DNA of 41,690 nt from an uncultured Geobacteraceae bacterium (GTDB taxonomy: Bacteria; Desulfobacterota; Desulfuromonadia; Geobacterales; Pseudopelobacteraceae). Below, one piece after another: positions 30,297-38,741 of this stretch (the first letter of the stretch is position 1; each line of letters starts with the position of its first letter). Where the stretch lies: NCBI GenBank assembly GCA_903925005.1, contig CAIYDX010000227.1:1-41690 (forward strand), read 5' to 3'. A model generated the notes under the pieces. The model searched no databases. It saw nothing but the letters and a program-made list of their open reading frames with translations, and was not told the origin of the DNA. Made by a program: the position numbers and the translations under genes.

Positions 30297-32537
30297 TTAC
30301 GCACATTCCGAATAACCACAGACATGGCAGACCGAACAGCCCCCCTCATGTTCGACGATGCCGCCGCACTCCGGGCAGGCTCCCCGCTCATGCCGGACGG
30401 ATTCGTTATCGGTATCGTAGCCGCCGTCGATCAGATGGTTCTGTATCGCCTTTGCAACAGCATCGGCGCAGGAAAGCACGCGGTTGTCGCCGAAGCCGGA
30501 CGGACAGTGGCAGGAAATTCCCTGAAGCTGTTTCACTACCTGACGGGCCTGAATGCCGCTGCGCCAGGCGAGCGAAACCATGCGGCCGATCGCTTCACTC
30601 TGTGAGGCGGCACAGCCGCCGGCTTTGCCCATTGTCGTGAAAAGCTCGAACAAGCCGTTTTTATCTTCGTTGATGGTAATGTAGAGCGGACCGCATCCGG
30701 TCTGCATCTGATGGGTACACCCCTTGAGGGCTTTTGGACGTTCCCTCTTGATCGCTTTCTTGTCGTCTTCGACCGGCATGGCGGCAACTGCTGCTATCTG
30801 CTCTTCTTTTTTGCCGGTCGTGAGTACCTGTTCATCCCTGGAGCCGTCCCGATAAATAGTGACACCTTTGCAGCCTGTCTCATAGGCAAGCATATACACT
30901 TTCTCAACGTCCTCAATGGTGGCGGAGTTTGAAAAATTGACCGTTTTCGATACGGCATTGTCGGTGTAGAGCTGGAAGGCGGACTGCATCTGAATGTGGT
31001 ATTCGGGCGTAATTTCGTGTGAGGTCACAAACACGGAACGAATATCAACAGGAATTTCGGCGATGTCCTGTACGGAGCCATGTTCGGCGATCTTCTGCAT
31101 CAGGCCTTCCGAGTAGAAACCTCGTTCCTTGGCAATCTTTTCAAATATCGGATTGACCTCCACCAGAACGTTATTGTCCATGACGGTGCGGATATAGGAA
31201 ACGGCAAAAAGCGGCTCAACACCGGAAGACGCGTTGGCAATAATAGAAATTGTCCCGGTTGGAGCGATCGTCGTGACTGTTGCGTTTCTTTGCGGTGCCG
31301 CCCCTTTTTTGTCGAAGATAGAACCTTTGAAATTTGCGAAAGAACCCCGTTTCTTGCCCAGTTCCTGGGATGCTTGATGCCCTTCGTCATTGATGAATTT
31401 CATTACCTTCTTGCCAAGCTTAACCGCCTCGTCCGAACAGTAGGAGATTCCGAGCAGAATCAGCATGTCGGCCCACCCCATGACGCCAAGCCCGATTTTG
31501 CGGTTGGCGTGGGTCATGTCGTGAATCTGCTGCAGCGGATAATTGTTTGCCTCAATGACGTTGTCCAGGAAGTGGACGGCACTGTGAATGGTTTCCCGCA
31601 GTTTTTTCCAGTCTACAGTACCATCACTGATAAAGGCGCCCAGGTTGATTGATCCGAGGTTGCATGATTCGTAAGGCAGAAGAGGTTGCTCGCCACAGGG
31701 GTTGGTTGATTCAATCTCTCCGATCAGTGGTGTCGGGTTGTCGCGATTCAGGCGATCTAAAAAGATGATTCCCGGTTCGCCGTTTTCCCAGGCCTGTTTG
31801 ACGATCCGCTGGAATACCTTGCGGGCGTTGAGGCTGCCGCAGACTTTTTTGTCGCGGGGGTTAACAAGGTTGTACTCTTCATCCCGTTCAACCGCCTGCA
31901 TGAATTTTTCGGTAAGGCCGACTGATATATTGAAATTGTTGAAATGCTTCTGGTCGGCCTTGCACATGATGAAATCCATTACGCTGGGGTGATCGACCCG
32001 CAAAATTGCCATGTTGGCGCCGCGTCTGGTGCCCCCTTGCTTTATGGTTTCCGTGGCAACGTCGAATACGCGCATGAACGAGAGCGGACCGCTCGATATG
32101 CCGGTAGTGCTGCTGACTACGTCGTTGGCCGGCCGCAGACGGGAGAAGGAAAAGCCGGTGCCGCCACCCGATTTGTGGATCAGTGCGGTGTATTTGACCG
32201 CGTCGAAAATTTCTTCCATCGAATCGCCAACCGGCAGGACAAAACAGGCCGAAAGCTGTCCCAGCGGCCGGCCGGCATTCATAAGGGTTGGTGAGTTGGG
32301 GAGAAACTCGAAGCTGGTCATCATGCGATAAAAGGTGTCGGAAACAGTTTTTACATCCGTTTTTTTGTCGAACTTCTTATCGGCGGCCGCGATTGTGTCC
32401 GCAACGCGGCGAAACATGTCTGACGGTGTCTCAAGAACTTTTCCGGTCTCATCGCGGCGCAGATAACGTTTTTCCAGTACTGTGGCGGCATTTTTTGTCA
32501 GTCCGGGGATTGCGTCGGTTGCGGGATTTTTTTTCAT
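30297..32537 (-). CDS. nrdJ: Vitamin B12-dependent ribonucleotide reductase (class II)
   Basis: Adenosylcobalamin-dependent enzyme that reduces ribonucleotides, with or without oxygen. Seen: SPTLMNAGRPLGQLSACFVL near residue 80, the active-site NPCGEQPLLPYESCNLGSINL region, GGGTGFSFSRLRP, and the C-terminal redox/zinc region with CPECGG...CSVCHVCGYSEC preceded by a TSCPD-like segment. From the ATG at 32537 with AAGGAG eight bases upstream it is 746 residues, normal for this family; the open frame extends 37 codons further, through the promoter region. Two NrdR-like palindromes lie upstream, implying repression by NrdR-ATP/dATP. nrdR itself is not in the window. Confidence 0.96.
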   Translation of the reverse strand: MKKNPATDAIPGLTKNAATVLEKRYLRRDETGKVLETPSDMFRRVADTIAAADKKFDKKTDVKTVSDTFYRMMTSFEFLPNSPTLMNAGRPLGQLSACFVLPVGDSMEEIFDAVKYTALIHKSGGGTGFSFSRLRPANDVVSSTTGISSGPLSFMRVFDVATETIKQGGTRRGANMAILRVDHPSVMDFIMCKADQKHFNNFNISVGLTEKFMQAVERDEEYNLVNPRDKKVCGSLNARKVFQRIVKQAWENGEPGIIFLDRLNRDNPTPLIGEIESTNPCGEQPLLPYESCNLGSINLGAFISDGTVDWKKLRETIHSAVHFLDNVIEANNYPLQQIHDMTHANRKIGLGVMGWADMLILLGISYCSDEAVKLGKKVMKFINDEGHQASQELGKKRGSFANFKGSIFDKKGAAPQRNATVTTIAPTGTISIIANASSGVEPLFAVSYIRTVMDNNVLVEVNPIFEKIAKERGFYSEGLMQKIAEHGSVQDIAEIPVDIRSVFVTSHEITPEYHIQMQSAFQLYTDNAVSKTVNFSNSATIEDVEKVYMLAYETGCKGVTIYRDGSRDEQVLTTGKKEEQIAAVAAMPVEDDKKAIKRERPKALKGCTHQMQTGCGPLYITINEDKNGLFELFTTMGKAGGCAASQSEAIGRMVSLAWRSGIQARQVVKQLQGISCHCPSGFGDNRVLSCADAVAKAIQNHLIDGGYDTDNESVRHERGACPECGGIVEHEGGCSVCHVCGYSECA

Positions 32538-32612
32538 AGCGGATCTCCTTGTATTTGTATATGAAATGATTATCTCTATGAATTGGAAATGCTTTGCCTT
32601 AAGCGATGAAAA

Positions 32613-32667
32613 CCACAATATTTTGTGGATGCCGATGGAATAAACCACAACATGTATGTGGTGTCAA
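32613..32667 (-). promoter_or_regulatory. nrdJ promoter with two NrdR-box-like palindromes
   Basis: Box 1 is CCACAATATTTTGTGG at 32613-32628. Box 2 is CCACAACATGTATGTGG at 32645-32661. Their centres are about 32 bp apart, three helical turns, the usual NrdR spacing. On the minus strand a -35 TTGACA (plus 32662-32667) and weak -10 TTTATT (plus 32639-32644) are separated by exactly the 17 bp of box 2, so a bound repressor would sit between them. Confidence 0.85.
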
Positions 32668-32821
32668 CAAATTTATTTTATGGAAATATAACACATTGAA
32701 AGGACTTGAAATGCCTGAAAACAGGCTTGTAAAGCACGCTGTTAATTAAGAAATAACATTGAATTTACAGTTCAGTAGAATCATGGTAATGCTTTCACTA
32801 CTAAAACTGAGGAGTTGCCGA

Positions 32822-33898
32822 GTGAAAGCTCTTTTTGCAGCCTGTATTTTTTTCTGCATGACATCGATTGCGACGGCCGCCCAACAGGCCGCAACGGTTT
32901 ATAGCGGCGCGGTGTTGACCGAAGACGTGACATGGCGTGGGACGATACTTGTCAAGGGGTTCGTCGTGGTGGCCCCTAATGCAACCTTGCGTATAGACCC
33001 TGGAACGGTAGTGCGATTTACCGCTGCTGCCGCGCAGCAACTGCCGAATCTTGTTGTTCAGGGGCGCCTGCATGCCGCCGGTACCCTTGAACGACCGATC
33101 ATACTGACATCAGATCGTCCAAGGCCGACTCGCGGGGCCTGGGGCGGCATTGTTCTGCTCTCGACCGAGAAACGCAACCTGCTTGAACAGTGCCGCATTG
33201 AGTACGCTGAAACCGGGATAGATCTACGTTATTCTACAATTACTCTGAAGTCGGTTTCGATTGTGCAGGCGCAGACTGCGCTGCTGTCGCATGACGGGGT
33301 TGTGCATATGACCGGTGGCACTGTTTCCGATTCGGATATCGGTATCGAAATCCATAACAGCGAATTTGACGGCAGGGAGATTACGGTTGCCTCCTGTCAG
33401 CACGGATATGTATCGAATAAATCTGCCGTGCTGCTATCATCGCCGAAAATTATGAACAATCAGCACACCGGATTTGAGGCTGATGACTGCCGGATCAAGA
33501 TTACCGGCGGCGAGTTTTCCGGAAATGCAGTTGGAACCCGTATCACGGGTGGCGAAGGACAGATTGTCATGTCCCGTTTTTTAAGTAACAGTCAGACAGC
33601 CCTCCATCTTGCCGGTTCTCGCATCAAAGTTCAGCGCTGTCTGTTCTCCGGTAACAGTCAGGATGCGCTTCGTACCGAAGATGGTCGGGCGCTTCTCTTG
33701 AATAATGCGTTCAATTCAAACGGCGGATATAATCTGTTCAATGCCGGGCGCGAGGTCGTCGACGCCCGGCAAAACTGGTGGGGAACCACAGACCCGTCGC
33801 TGATCGGACAAAAAATTTATGACGCGGCCAATGACAAAAATATCGGCGTGGTCCATCTGTTTCCCTTGCTGAATGAAAAACCTTTGTTGATACCGTAA
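32822..33898 (+). CDS. Secreted right-handed parallel beta-helix protein
   Basis: From a GTG at 32822 (GAGGAG 7 bases upstream) the product is 358 residues with a clear signal peptide (MKALFAACIFFCMTSIATAA). The open frame extends to 32759, but that would bury the signal sequence. The mature part has the short repeating strands and turns of a pectate-lyase-like/NosD-type beta-helix (IEIHNSEFDGREITVASCQH, MNNQHTGFEADDCRIKITGG, and CLFSGNSQDALRTEDGRALL) and a C-terminal QNWWGTTDPSLIG, the NWWG motif often seen at the end of such helices. Catalytic residues were not identifiable. Likely periplasmic or surface; function unknown. Confidence 0.85.
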   Translation: MKALFAACIFFCMTSIATAAQQAATVYSGAVLTEDVTWRGTILVKGFVVVAPNATLRIDPGTVVRFTAAAAQQLPNLVVQGRLHAAGTLERPIILTSDRPRPTRGAWGGIVLLSTEKRNLLEQCRIEYAETGIDLRYSTITLKSVSIVQAQTALLSHDGVVHMTGGTVSDSDIGIEIHNSEFDGREITVASCQHGYVSNKSAVLLSSPKIMNNQHTGFEADDCRIKITGGEFSGNAVGTRITGGEGQIVMSRFLSNSQTALHLAGSRIKVQRCLFSGNSQDALRTEDGRALLLNNAFNSNGGYNLFNAGREVVDARQNWWGTTDPSLIGQKIYDAANDKNIGVVHLFPLLNEKPLLIP

Positions 33899-33904
33899 AA
33901 AGAG

Positions 33905-33977
33905 GATGAGTGATGAGGGATGAGAACGGATTTTTTCTTTTCACTCATCTCTCAACGATTTTATCTCATCTCTCATC
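33905..33977. repeat. Palindromic element with GATGAG tandem units
   Basis: Three tandem 7-mers GATGAGT, GATGAGG and GATGAGA (33905-33925) face inverted ACTCATCTCTCA and ATCTCATCTCTCATC arms (33943-33977). The stem can form with either of two partner arms. It fills the gap between the beta-helix gene and the next start and encodes nothing. Confidence 0.8.
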
Positions 33978-34000
33978 AAAATGTTTAGAAGGGTATTCAC

Positions 34001-35152
34001 GTGTATCTCGATAACGCTGCTACTTCATTTCCTAAGCCGGAAAAGGTTTATGAAGCCGTTCTTCATGCAATGCGTGAAGTCGGCGCTTCCCCCGGTCGCG
34101 GCGGTTATCGCCGTTCTCTGGAGGCGGGGCGCATTCTTTTTCAGGCGCGTGAGGCGGTCGCGGATTTTTTTTCGATTTCGGATTCATCCCGGATCATCTT
34201 CACCCAGAATGCTACCGGAGCGCTCAATCTGGCTCTGCATGGCACCCTGGCCGCGGGCGATCATGTAATTACCACCTCGATGGAGCACAATTCTCTATTA
34301 CGCCCCCTTTATGCGCTCAGAAACAAGGGGGTCGAACTATCGATAGTACCGGCTGGTTCTGACGGTGTGGTTTCAGTTGAAGATATTCGCCATGCTTTGC
34401 GGACGAATACACGCATGATCGCCGTCGGCCATGTTTCCAATGTATGCGGGGCGATTCAGCCGATACGGCAGCTGGCGGAACTCTGCCGTACCGCCGGGGC
34501 GCTGTTTCTTGTCGATGCGGCGCAGTCGGCCGGATATCTGCCGATTGACGTCGAAAACTTCTCTATTGATCTGCTCGCTGCTCCCGGCCATAAAGGACTG
34601 CTTGGGCCGGGCGGAACCGGCTTTTTGTATGTGGCTTCAGATGTTCCGCTTACCCCTATAATTCAGGGTGGAACCGGAACTCTGGCATCTGCTGAAGAGC
34701 AGCCTCTGATCATACCGGACGGCTTTGAGGCCGGCACCCATAATCTTCCCGGCATTGCCGGATTGCAGGCTGGAATCGAGTTCATACGCGAACGGGGAGT
34801 TGCCGCGATCTTTGAACATGAACATGCGCTGCTTAATCAGGCGGAACAGGCACTGAGAGATATTCCCGGCGTGACGATCCATGGTCCGTCGGATCCGTTT
34901 GCCAGGTGTTCGGTGCTCTCATTTACCGCTTCCGGCGTTGATTCGGCACTGTTGGCAACCGAGCTTGACCATGGTTTTGATATTGCCGTTCGTGCCGGGC
35001 TGCATTGTGCTCCACTGGCTCATCGCACGCTCGGAACGCTGCCGGGGGGGACTGTGCGATTGAGCCCCGGCTGGTTCACGACAAGCGAAGAGATTGCTTT
35101 CTTTTCCGATGCCGTTGTACAATGCATCAAAAGAATCAGAAAAGCAGCTTAG
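34001..35152 (+). CDS. Cysteine desulfurase-like class V aminotransferase
   Basis: A 383-residue PLP enzyme of the NifS/CsdA family, which removes sulfur from cysteine or selenium from selenocysteine. Seen: YLDNAATSFPKPEKVYEAV at the N terminus, TTSMEHNSLLRPL, the aspartate in FLVDAAQSAGYLPIDV, the PLP lysine in LLAAPGHKGLLGPGG and a cysteine in AGLHCAPLAHRTLGT. The start is GTG at 34001 with AGAAGGG before it. No iscU, sufU or tRNA-thiolation gene adjoins, so it is probably a stand-alone member rather than IscS. The TAG stop (35150-35152) is the first three bases of repeat copy B. Confidence 0.9.
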   Translation: MYLDNAATSFPKPEKVYEAVLHAMREVGASPGRGGYRRSLEAGRILFQAREAVADFFSISDSSRIIFTQNATGALNLALHGTLAAGDHVITTSMEHNSLLRPLYALRNKGVELSIVPAGSDGVVSVEDIRHALRTNTRMIAVGHVSNVCGAIQPIRQLAELCRTAGALFLVDAAQSAGYLPIDVENFSIDLLAAPGHKGLLGPGGTGFLYVASDVPLTPIIQGGTGTLASAEEQPLIIPDGFEAGTHNLPGIAGLQAGIEFIRERGVAAIFEHEHALLNQAEQALRDIPGVTIHGPSDPFARCSVLSFTASGVDSALLATELDHGFDIAVRAGLHCAPLAHRTLGTLPGGTVRLSPGWFTTSEEIAFFSDAVVQCIKRIRKAA

Positions 35153-35292
35153 TTTCCGCCCGGAAAGGGTGCTTTTTCGCCCTGGCGGCATCAATCTTCG
35201 GTTTTGCTTGTGCGGCGTACAGTAGTACGCCTCCGCGCAACTCCTCGATTTCCTTGCCAGGACAAAAAATCCCCGCTTTCCAAATCGGAAAC
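35150..35292. repeat. 143-bp structured intergenic repeat, copy B
   Basis: Second copy of the element at 23103-23245, in the same orientation, starting TAGTTTCCGCCC and ending CGGAAAC. Inner arms GGAAAG (35162-35167) and CTTTCC (35276-35281) pair; the centre is GCGTAC-AGTA-GTACGC (35215-35230), a perfect 6-bp stem. Both arms differ from copy A but stay complementary. Its first bases supply the stop codon of the desulfurase gene. Confidence 0.9.
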
Positions 35293-35293
35293 G

Positions 35294-35330
35294 GCTAATT
35301 TCTATCCGGAGTTTCCGGACAGAAATTAGC
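35294..35330. repeat. Long hairpin following repeat copy B
   Basis: GCTAATTTCT (35294-35303) pairs with AGAAATTAGC (35321-35330); after one A/C mismatch TCCGGA pairs with TCCGGA around a three-base loop. This is a 17-position stem with one mismatch and no T tract. It directly follows repeat copy B, but is absent after copy A. Confidence 0.85.
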
Positions 35331-35390
35331 GTAACATTGAGCGTCGGCGCCCTGCCGTAATCCTGCACATCCGAGAAAGGGACACATCAC

Positions 35391-36707
35391 ATGAAAAACT
35401 TCATACTCGATACGAACGTCTTGCTCCACGACCCTCAGTCACTGTTCAAATTTGAGGACAACAATATTATTATCCCGATTACCGTTATCGAAGAGGTTGA
35501 CCGCTTCAAAAAGGACATGAACGAAACCGGCCGAAATGCCAGAATGGTGTCTCGTATTCTTGATTCATTGCGTGAGAAAGGATCTCTGGCGGGCGGCGTT
35601 ACGATGCCGGGGGGCGGAACGTTGCGCATTGAAATGTTTTCCGAAAAATATTATAAAAAACTGCCGGTGGATCTTCGGGTTGATAATGGCGATAACCGGA
35701 TAATTGCCGTTGCTCAGGATGTCCGCGATCGCTTTCCCGACGCCGAAACCATTTTTGTGACCAAAGATTCCAATCTGCGCATTAAGGCCGATGCCATCGG
35801 ACTGATAGCGGAGGATTACGAGTCGGACAAAGTCGATATCCAGGATCTCTATTCCGGAACCCGGACGATCGAGGTCCCGGCGGATGCGGTTGATCGTTTT
35901 TATGGTCAGGGGTGGCTTGAGGCTCCGGTTACTCTGGCTCCCAATGAGTTCATAACTATTGTCGACAGTACAAATGCGCATCATTCCGCTATCTGCCGCA
36001 ACGATCTTGTCAACTCCCGTATTGTTCCGGTGCGCAAGGTACCGAAAGAGGGGATCTGGAGCCTCTTTCCGCGCAACCGGGAACAGTCCTTTGCCCTTGA
36101 TGTGCTGATGGATGACAGTATCAAGCTGGTGACGCTGGTAGGCAAGGCCGGAACCGGTAAGACGCTGCTGGCGATTGCCGCCGGCCTTCACAAGACAGCC
36201 GAGGAAAATGTTTATAATCGTCTGCTGGTTTCGCGTCCGGTCTTTCCGATGGGCAAGGATATCGGCTTTCTGCCGGGGGACATCGAAGAAAAGTTGACCC
36301 CCTGGATGCAGCCGATCTTTGACAATGTCGAATTGCTGATTACCGGGCATGAGTCGGAAAAACGGCACAGCAAAGGTTATAAGGAGCTGATGGCGATGGG
36401 CCTTCTCGATATAGAACCATTGACCTATATTCGTGGCCGCTCGATCCCTAATCAGTATCTGATCGTTGACGAAGCACAAAATTTGACCCCACATGAAATC
36501 AAGACGATTGTCACCAGGGTAGGGGAAGGGACCAAGATCGTGCTGACCGGCGACCCGTACCAGATCGATAATCCGTATGTCGATTCCTCCAGCAACGGTC
36601 TCTCCTATCTTGTCGAGAAATTCAAGGGGGAGCGGATTGCCGCTCATGTGACCCTGACCAAAGGCGAGCGTTCCGAACTGGCTGAACTGGCTGCTAACTT
36701 GTTGTAA
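35391..36707 (+). CDS. PIN-PhoH fusion protein (RNase/ATPase)
   Basis: A 438-residue protein joining an N-terminal PIN nuclease domain (about 1-150; Asp7 in FILDTNVLLHD, Asp in FVTKDSNLRIKA) to a PhoH ATPase domain. The ATPase has Walker A LVGKAGTGKTLLA near residue 255, Walker B YLIVDEAQNLTPHEIK and the sensor LTGDPYQIDNP. PhoH2-type proteins of this kind act as RNA-unwinding ribonucleases. Length and both active sites are intact. It lies downstream of repeat B and the long hairpin, about 60 bp after the hairpin, and probably has its own promoter there. A substrate is not predictable. Confidence 0.93.
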   Translation: MKNFILDTNVLLHDPQSLFKFEDNNIIIPITVIEEVDRFKKDMNETGRNARMVSRILDSLREKGSLAGGVTMPGGGTLRIEMFSEKYYKKLPVDLRVDNGDNRIIAVAQDVRDRFPDAETIFVTKDSNLRIKADAIGLIAEDYESDKVDIQDLYSGTRTIEVPADAVDRFYGQGWLEAPVTLAPNEFITIVDSTNAHHSAICRNDLVNSRIVPVRKVPKEGIWSLFPRNREQSFALDVLMDDSIKLVTLVGKAGTGKTLLAIAAGLHKTAEENVYNRLLVSRPVFPMGKDIGFLPGDIEEKLTPWMQPIFDNVELLITGHESEKRHSKGYKELMAMGLLDIEPLTYIRGRSIPNQYLIVDEAQNLTPHEIKTIVTRVGEGTKIVLTGDPYQIDNPYVDSSSNGLSYLVEKFKGERIAAHVTLTKGERSELAELAANLL

Positions 36708-36724
36708 AAAAATAAACAATCCAC

Positions 36725-36856
36725 CACGGAGGCACGGAAACACGGAGGAATACCGTTTTGAAGTAGAAGGGAATGGATCAGAAATTGATTTTTGTCACTT
36801 CTTACGAAAATGGTTTTCGTACTTTGGTTTTATCCGCGCCTCCGTGTCTCCGTGTT
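36725..36856. repeat. Palindromic element with CACGGAGG tandem units
   Basis: Three tandem 8-mers CACGGAGG, CACGGAAA and CACGGAGG (36725-36748) face the inverted CCTCCGTGTCTCCGTGTT (36839-36856). The arms enclose about 90 bp of AT-rich sequence. The element fills the gap between PIN-PhoH and tsaD. Confidence 0.85.
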
Positions 36857-36871
36857 AAGGTTTGTAATTGA

Positions 36872-37894
36872 ATGATTCTGCTAGCTATTGAAACATCCTG
36901 TGATGAAACGGCCGCCGCGGTTGTGCGGGACGGCCGTGACATCCTCTCCTCCGTTATTTCCTCCCAGGTTGCCATTCATGCGGCGTACGGCGGCGTTGTT
37001 CCGGAGATCGCTTCCCGGAAACATCTGGAATCGATTGCGCCTGTTATCAACCAAGCGCTCCTTGATGCCGGAATCGGCATGGAAGCGCTTGAGGGGGTTG
37101 CGGTTACCCGCGGACCCGGCTTGTCCGGGGCGCTTCTGGTCGGTTTTTCGGCAGCCAAGGCCATTGCGTTTGCGCGAAAAATTCCCTTTGTCGGCGTGCA
37201 TCATATAGAGGGTCATCTGTTTGCACCCTTTCTTGAACAGCCGGTCCCATTTCCGTTTCTGGCGCTGGTTGTTTCAGGCGGTCATACCCATCTGTACCAT
37301 GTCGAAGGTTTTGGTCGTTACACGACCCTCGGCAGGACTATTGACGATGCTGCCGGTGAAGCCTATGACAAATGCGCCAAAATCATGGGGATGCCGTATC
37401 CAGGCGGTATGTTGATCGACAGGATGGCCCAGGACGGCAATTCCGTGGCGCTGAAGTTGCCGAGGCCGCTGCTACGTGACGGCACGCTCAATTTCAGTTT
37501 CAGCGGCCTGAAGACGGCGGTGATGCAGCAGATTGCGAAGCATCCGGTCGCAATTCCAAGTCAGGCCGCCGCCGACCTCTGTGCTTCGTTCCAGGAGGCG
37601 GTCTGTCATGTCCTCGCGGCAAAAACCGAGGCTGCCATACGGCAGACCGGAGCCGCCCGCCTGGTGGTCGCAGGCGGAGTCGCCTGTAACAGCGGCTTGC
37701 GGAGCCGCATGGCGGCACTCTGCTCACAATTGGGTGTTGAGCTATCTATCCCGCACCCTTCGTTGTGCGGTGATAATGCCGCGATGCTGGCGGTCCCGGG
37801 AGACTATTATCTTTCACATGGTTTTGCCTCACCGCAGACGCTGGATGTCACAGCAAACTGGAATATGGATAGTATAAAGGAATCGTTACTATGA
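36872..37894 (+). CDS. tsaD: tRNA threonylcarbamoyladenosine synthase subunit TsaD
   Basis: ASKHA-fold protein (formerly Gcp/YgjD) that transfers threonylcarbamoyl to A37 of ANN-decoding tRNAs with TsaB and TsaE. The N-terminal LAIETSCDETAAAVV, the metal-binding HHIEGH (about residues 110-115), SGGHTHLY, and the ATP-binding DAAGEAYDKCAKIMG and VAGGVACNSGLR motifs are all present. 340 residues, standard. The start codon follows the palindromic repeat after 15 bp, so its ribosome site (AAGG at 36857-36860) lies next to that repeat. ATGA overlap with rsmA implies a two-gene unit. Confidence 0.96.
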   Translation: MILLAIETSCDETAAAVVRDGRDILSSVISSQVAIHAAYGGVVPEIASRKHLESIAPVINQALLDAGIGMEALEGVAVTRGPGLSGALLVGFSAAKAIAFARKIPFVGVHHIEGHLFAPFLEQPVPFPFLALVVSGGHTHLYHVEGFGRYTTLGRTIDDAAGEAYDKCAKIMGMPYPGGMLIDRMAQDGNSVALKLPRPLLRDGTLNFSFSGLKTAVMQQIAKHPVAIPSQAAADLCASFQEAVCHVLAAKTEAAIRQTGAARLVVAGGVACNSGLRSRMAALCSQLGVELSIPHPSLCGDNAAMLAVPGDYYLSHGFASPQTLDVTANWNMDSIKESLL

Positions 37895-38712
37895 GTGCAG
37901 TCCGCCGCCCCCTGAAATCGCTTGGCCAGAACTTTCTGGTTGACGAAAACATCATCGACAAAATAATTCAGGCTGCCAATATTCAGCCGGATCAACCGGT
38001 GCTGGAAATAGGACCGGGGCGGGGCGCGTTGACGACTCATCTTGCCGAGCGTGCCGGACGGCTCGTACTGATTGAGTTCGACCATGCACTGGCAGCTTGG
38101 CATCAAGATCAGCTTAAAGGTAATCAGCATGTTACGGTCATTGATGCAGATGTGCTGAAGGTCGATCTTAAGGCGCTTCTCTCGGAAACTTTGCAAAAAT
38201 GGAACGTGGTCGCCAACCTTCCTTACAACATTTCGACCGAAGTCCTGTTCCGGTTGTATGGTGTCCATGACAGACTGGCCCGCATGACCCTGATGCTGCA
38301 AAAGGAGGTTGGCGACCGTCTGGCCGCGCCGCCTGATTGCTCCGCGTACGGTGTGACTACCGTACTTCTCGGTTTGTGGTTTGATATCACTCGCGCTTTT
38401 GTCGTTCACCCCGGTTCTTTTCATCCAAGCCCCAAAGTCGATTCGGCCGTACTGAATTTTATTCCCCGAACAAAGCCGCGAGCTGAAGTAGGTGATGAGG
38501 ATGTGTTCAGAAGTGTCGTGAAAAGCGCCTTTTCGATGCGCCGCAAGACGCTGATCAACTGCCTTAAATCCGCCGAATTCGCCAAGCAGATCAATTGTTG
38601 CGAGTTGCTGGAAGCGTGTGGAATCGACGGTCGCAGAAGGGGAGAAACGCTTTCTCTTGAGGAATTTGCCCAGTTGTCGCGTTGGGTGACAGAGCGTGTG
38701 TGCAAAATATGA
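37891..38712 (+). CDS. rsmA: 16S rRNA dimethyladenosine transferase
   Basis: Methylates A1518 and A1519 of 16S rRNA during 30S maturation. SLGQNFLVDENIIDKI at the N terminus, the SAM-binding VLEIGPGRGALTTHLAE and the catalytic NLPYNIST (residue about 110) are diagnostic; FHPSPKVDSAV follows in the family manner. 273 residues. It overlaps tsaD by 4 bp, and a new promoter for the efflux operon lies just downstream. Confidence 0.96.
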   Translation: MSAVRRPLKSLGQNFLVDENIIDKIIQAANIQPDQPVLEIGPGRGALTTHLAERAGRLVLIEFDHALAAWHQDQLKGNQHVTVIDADVLKVDLKALLSETLQKWNVVANLPYNISTEVLFRLYGVHDRLARMTLMLQKEVGDRLAAPPDCSAYGVTTVLLGLWFDITRAFVVHPGSFHPSPKVDSAVLNFIPRTKPRAEVGDEDVFRSVVKSAFSMRRKTLINCLKSAEFAKQINCCELLEACGIDGRRRGETLSLEEFAQLSRWVTERVCKI

Positions 38713-38741
38713 GCTGATATAAGTAGAAATTTAATTATACA

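Noticed and set aside
33905-33977. CRISPR-like array
   Set aside because: The repeats are 7-bp units directly adjacent with no spacers, and inverted copies follow; there are no cas genes in the window.
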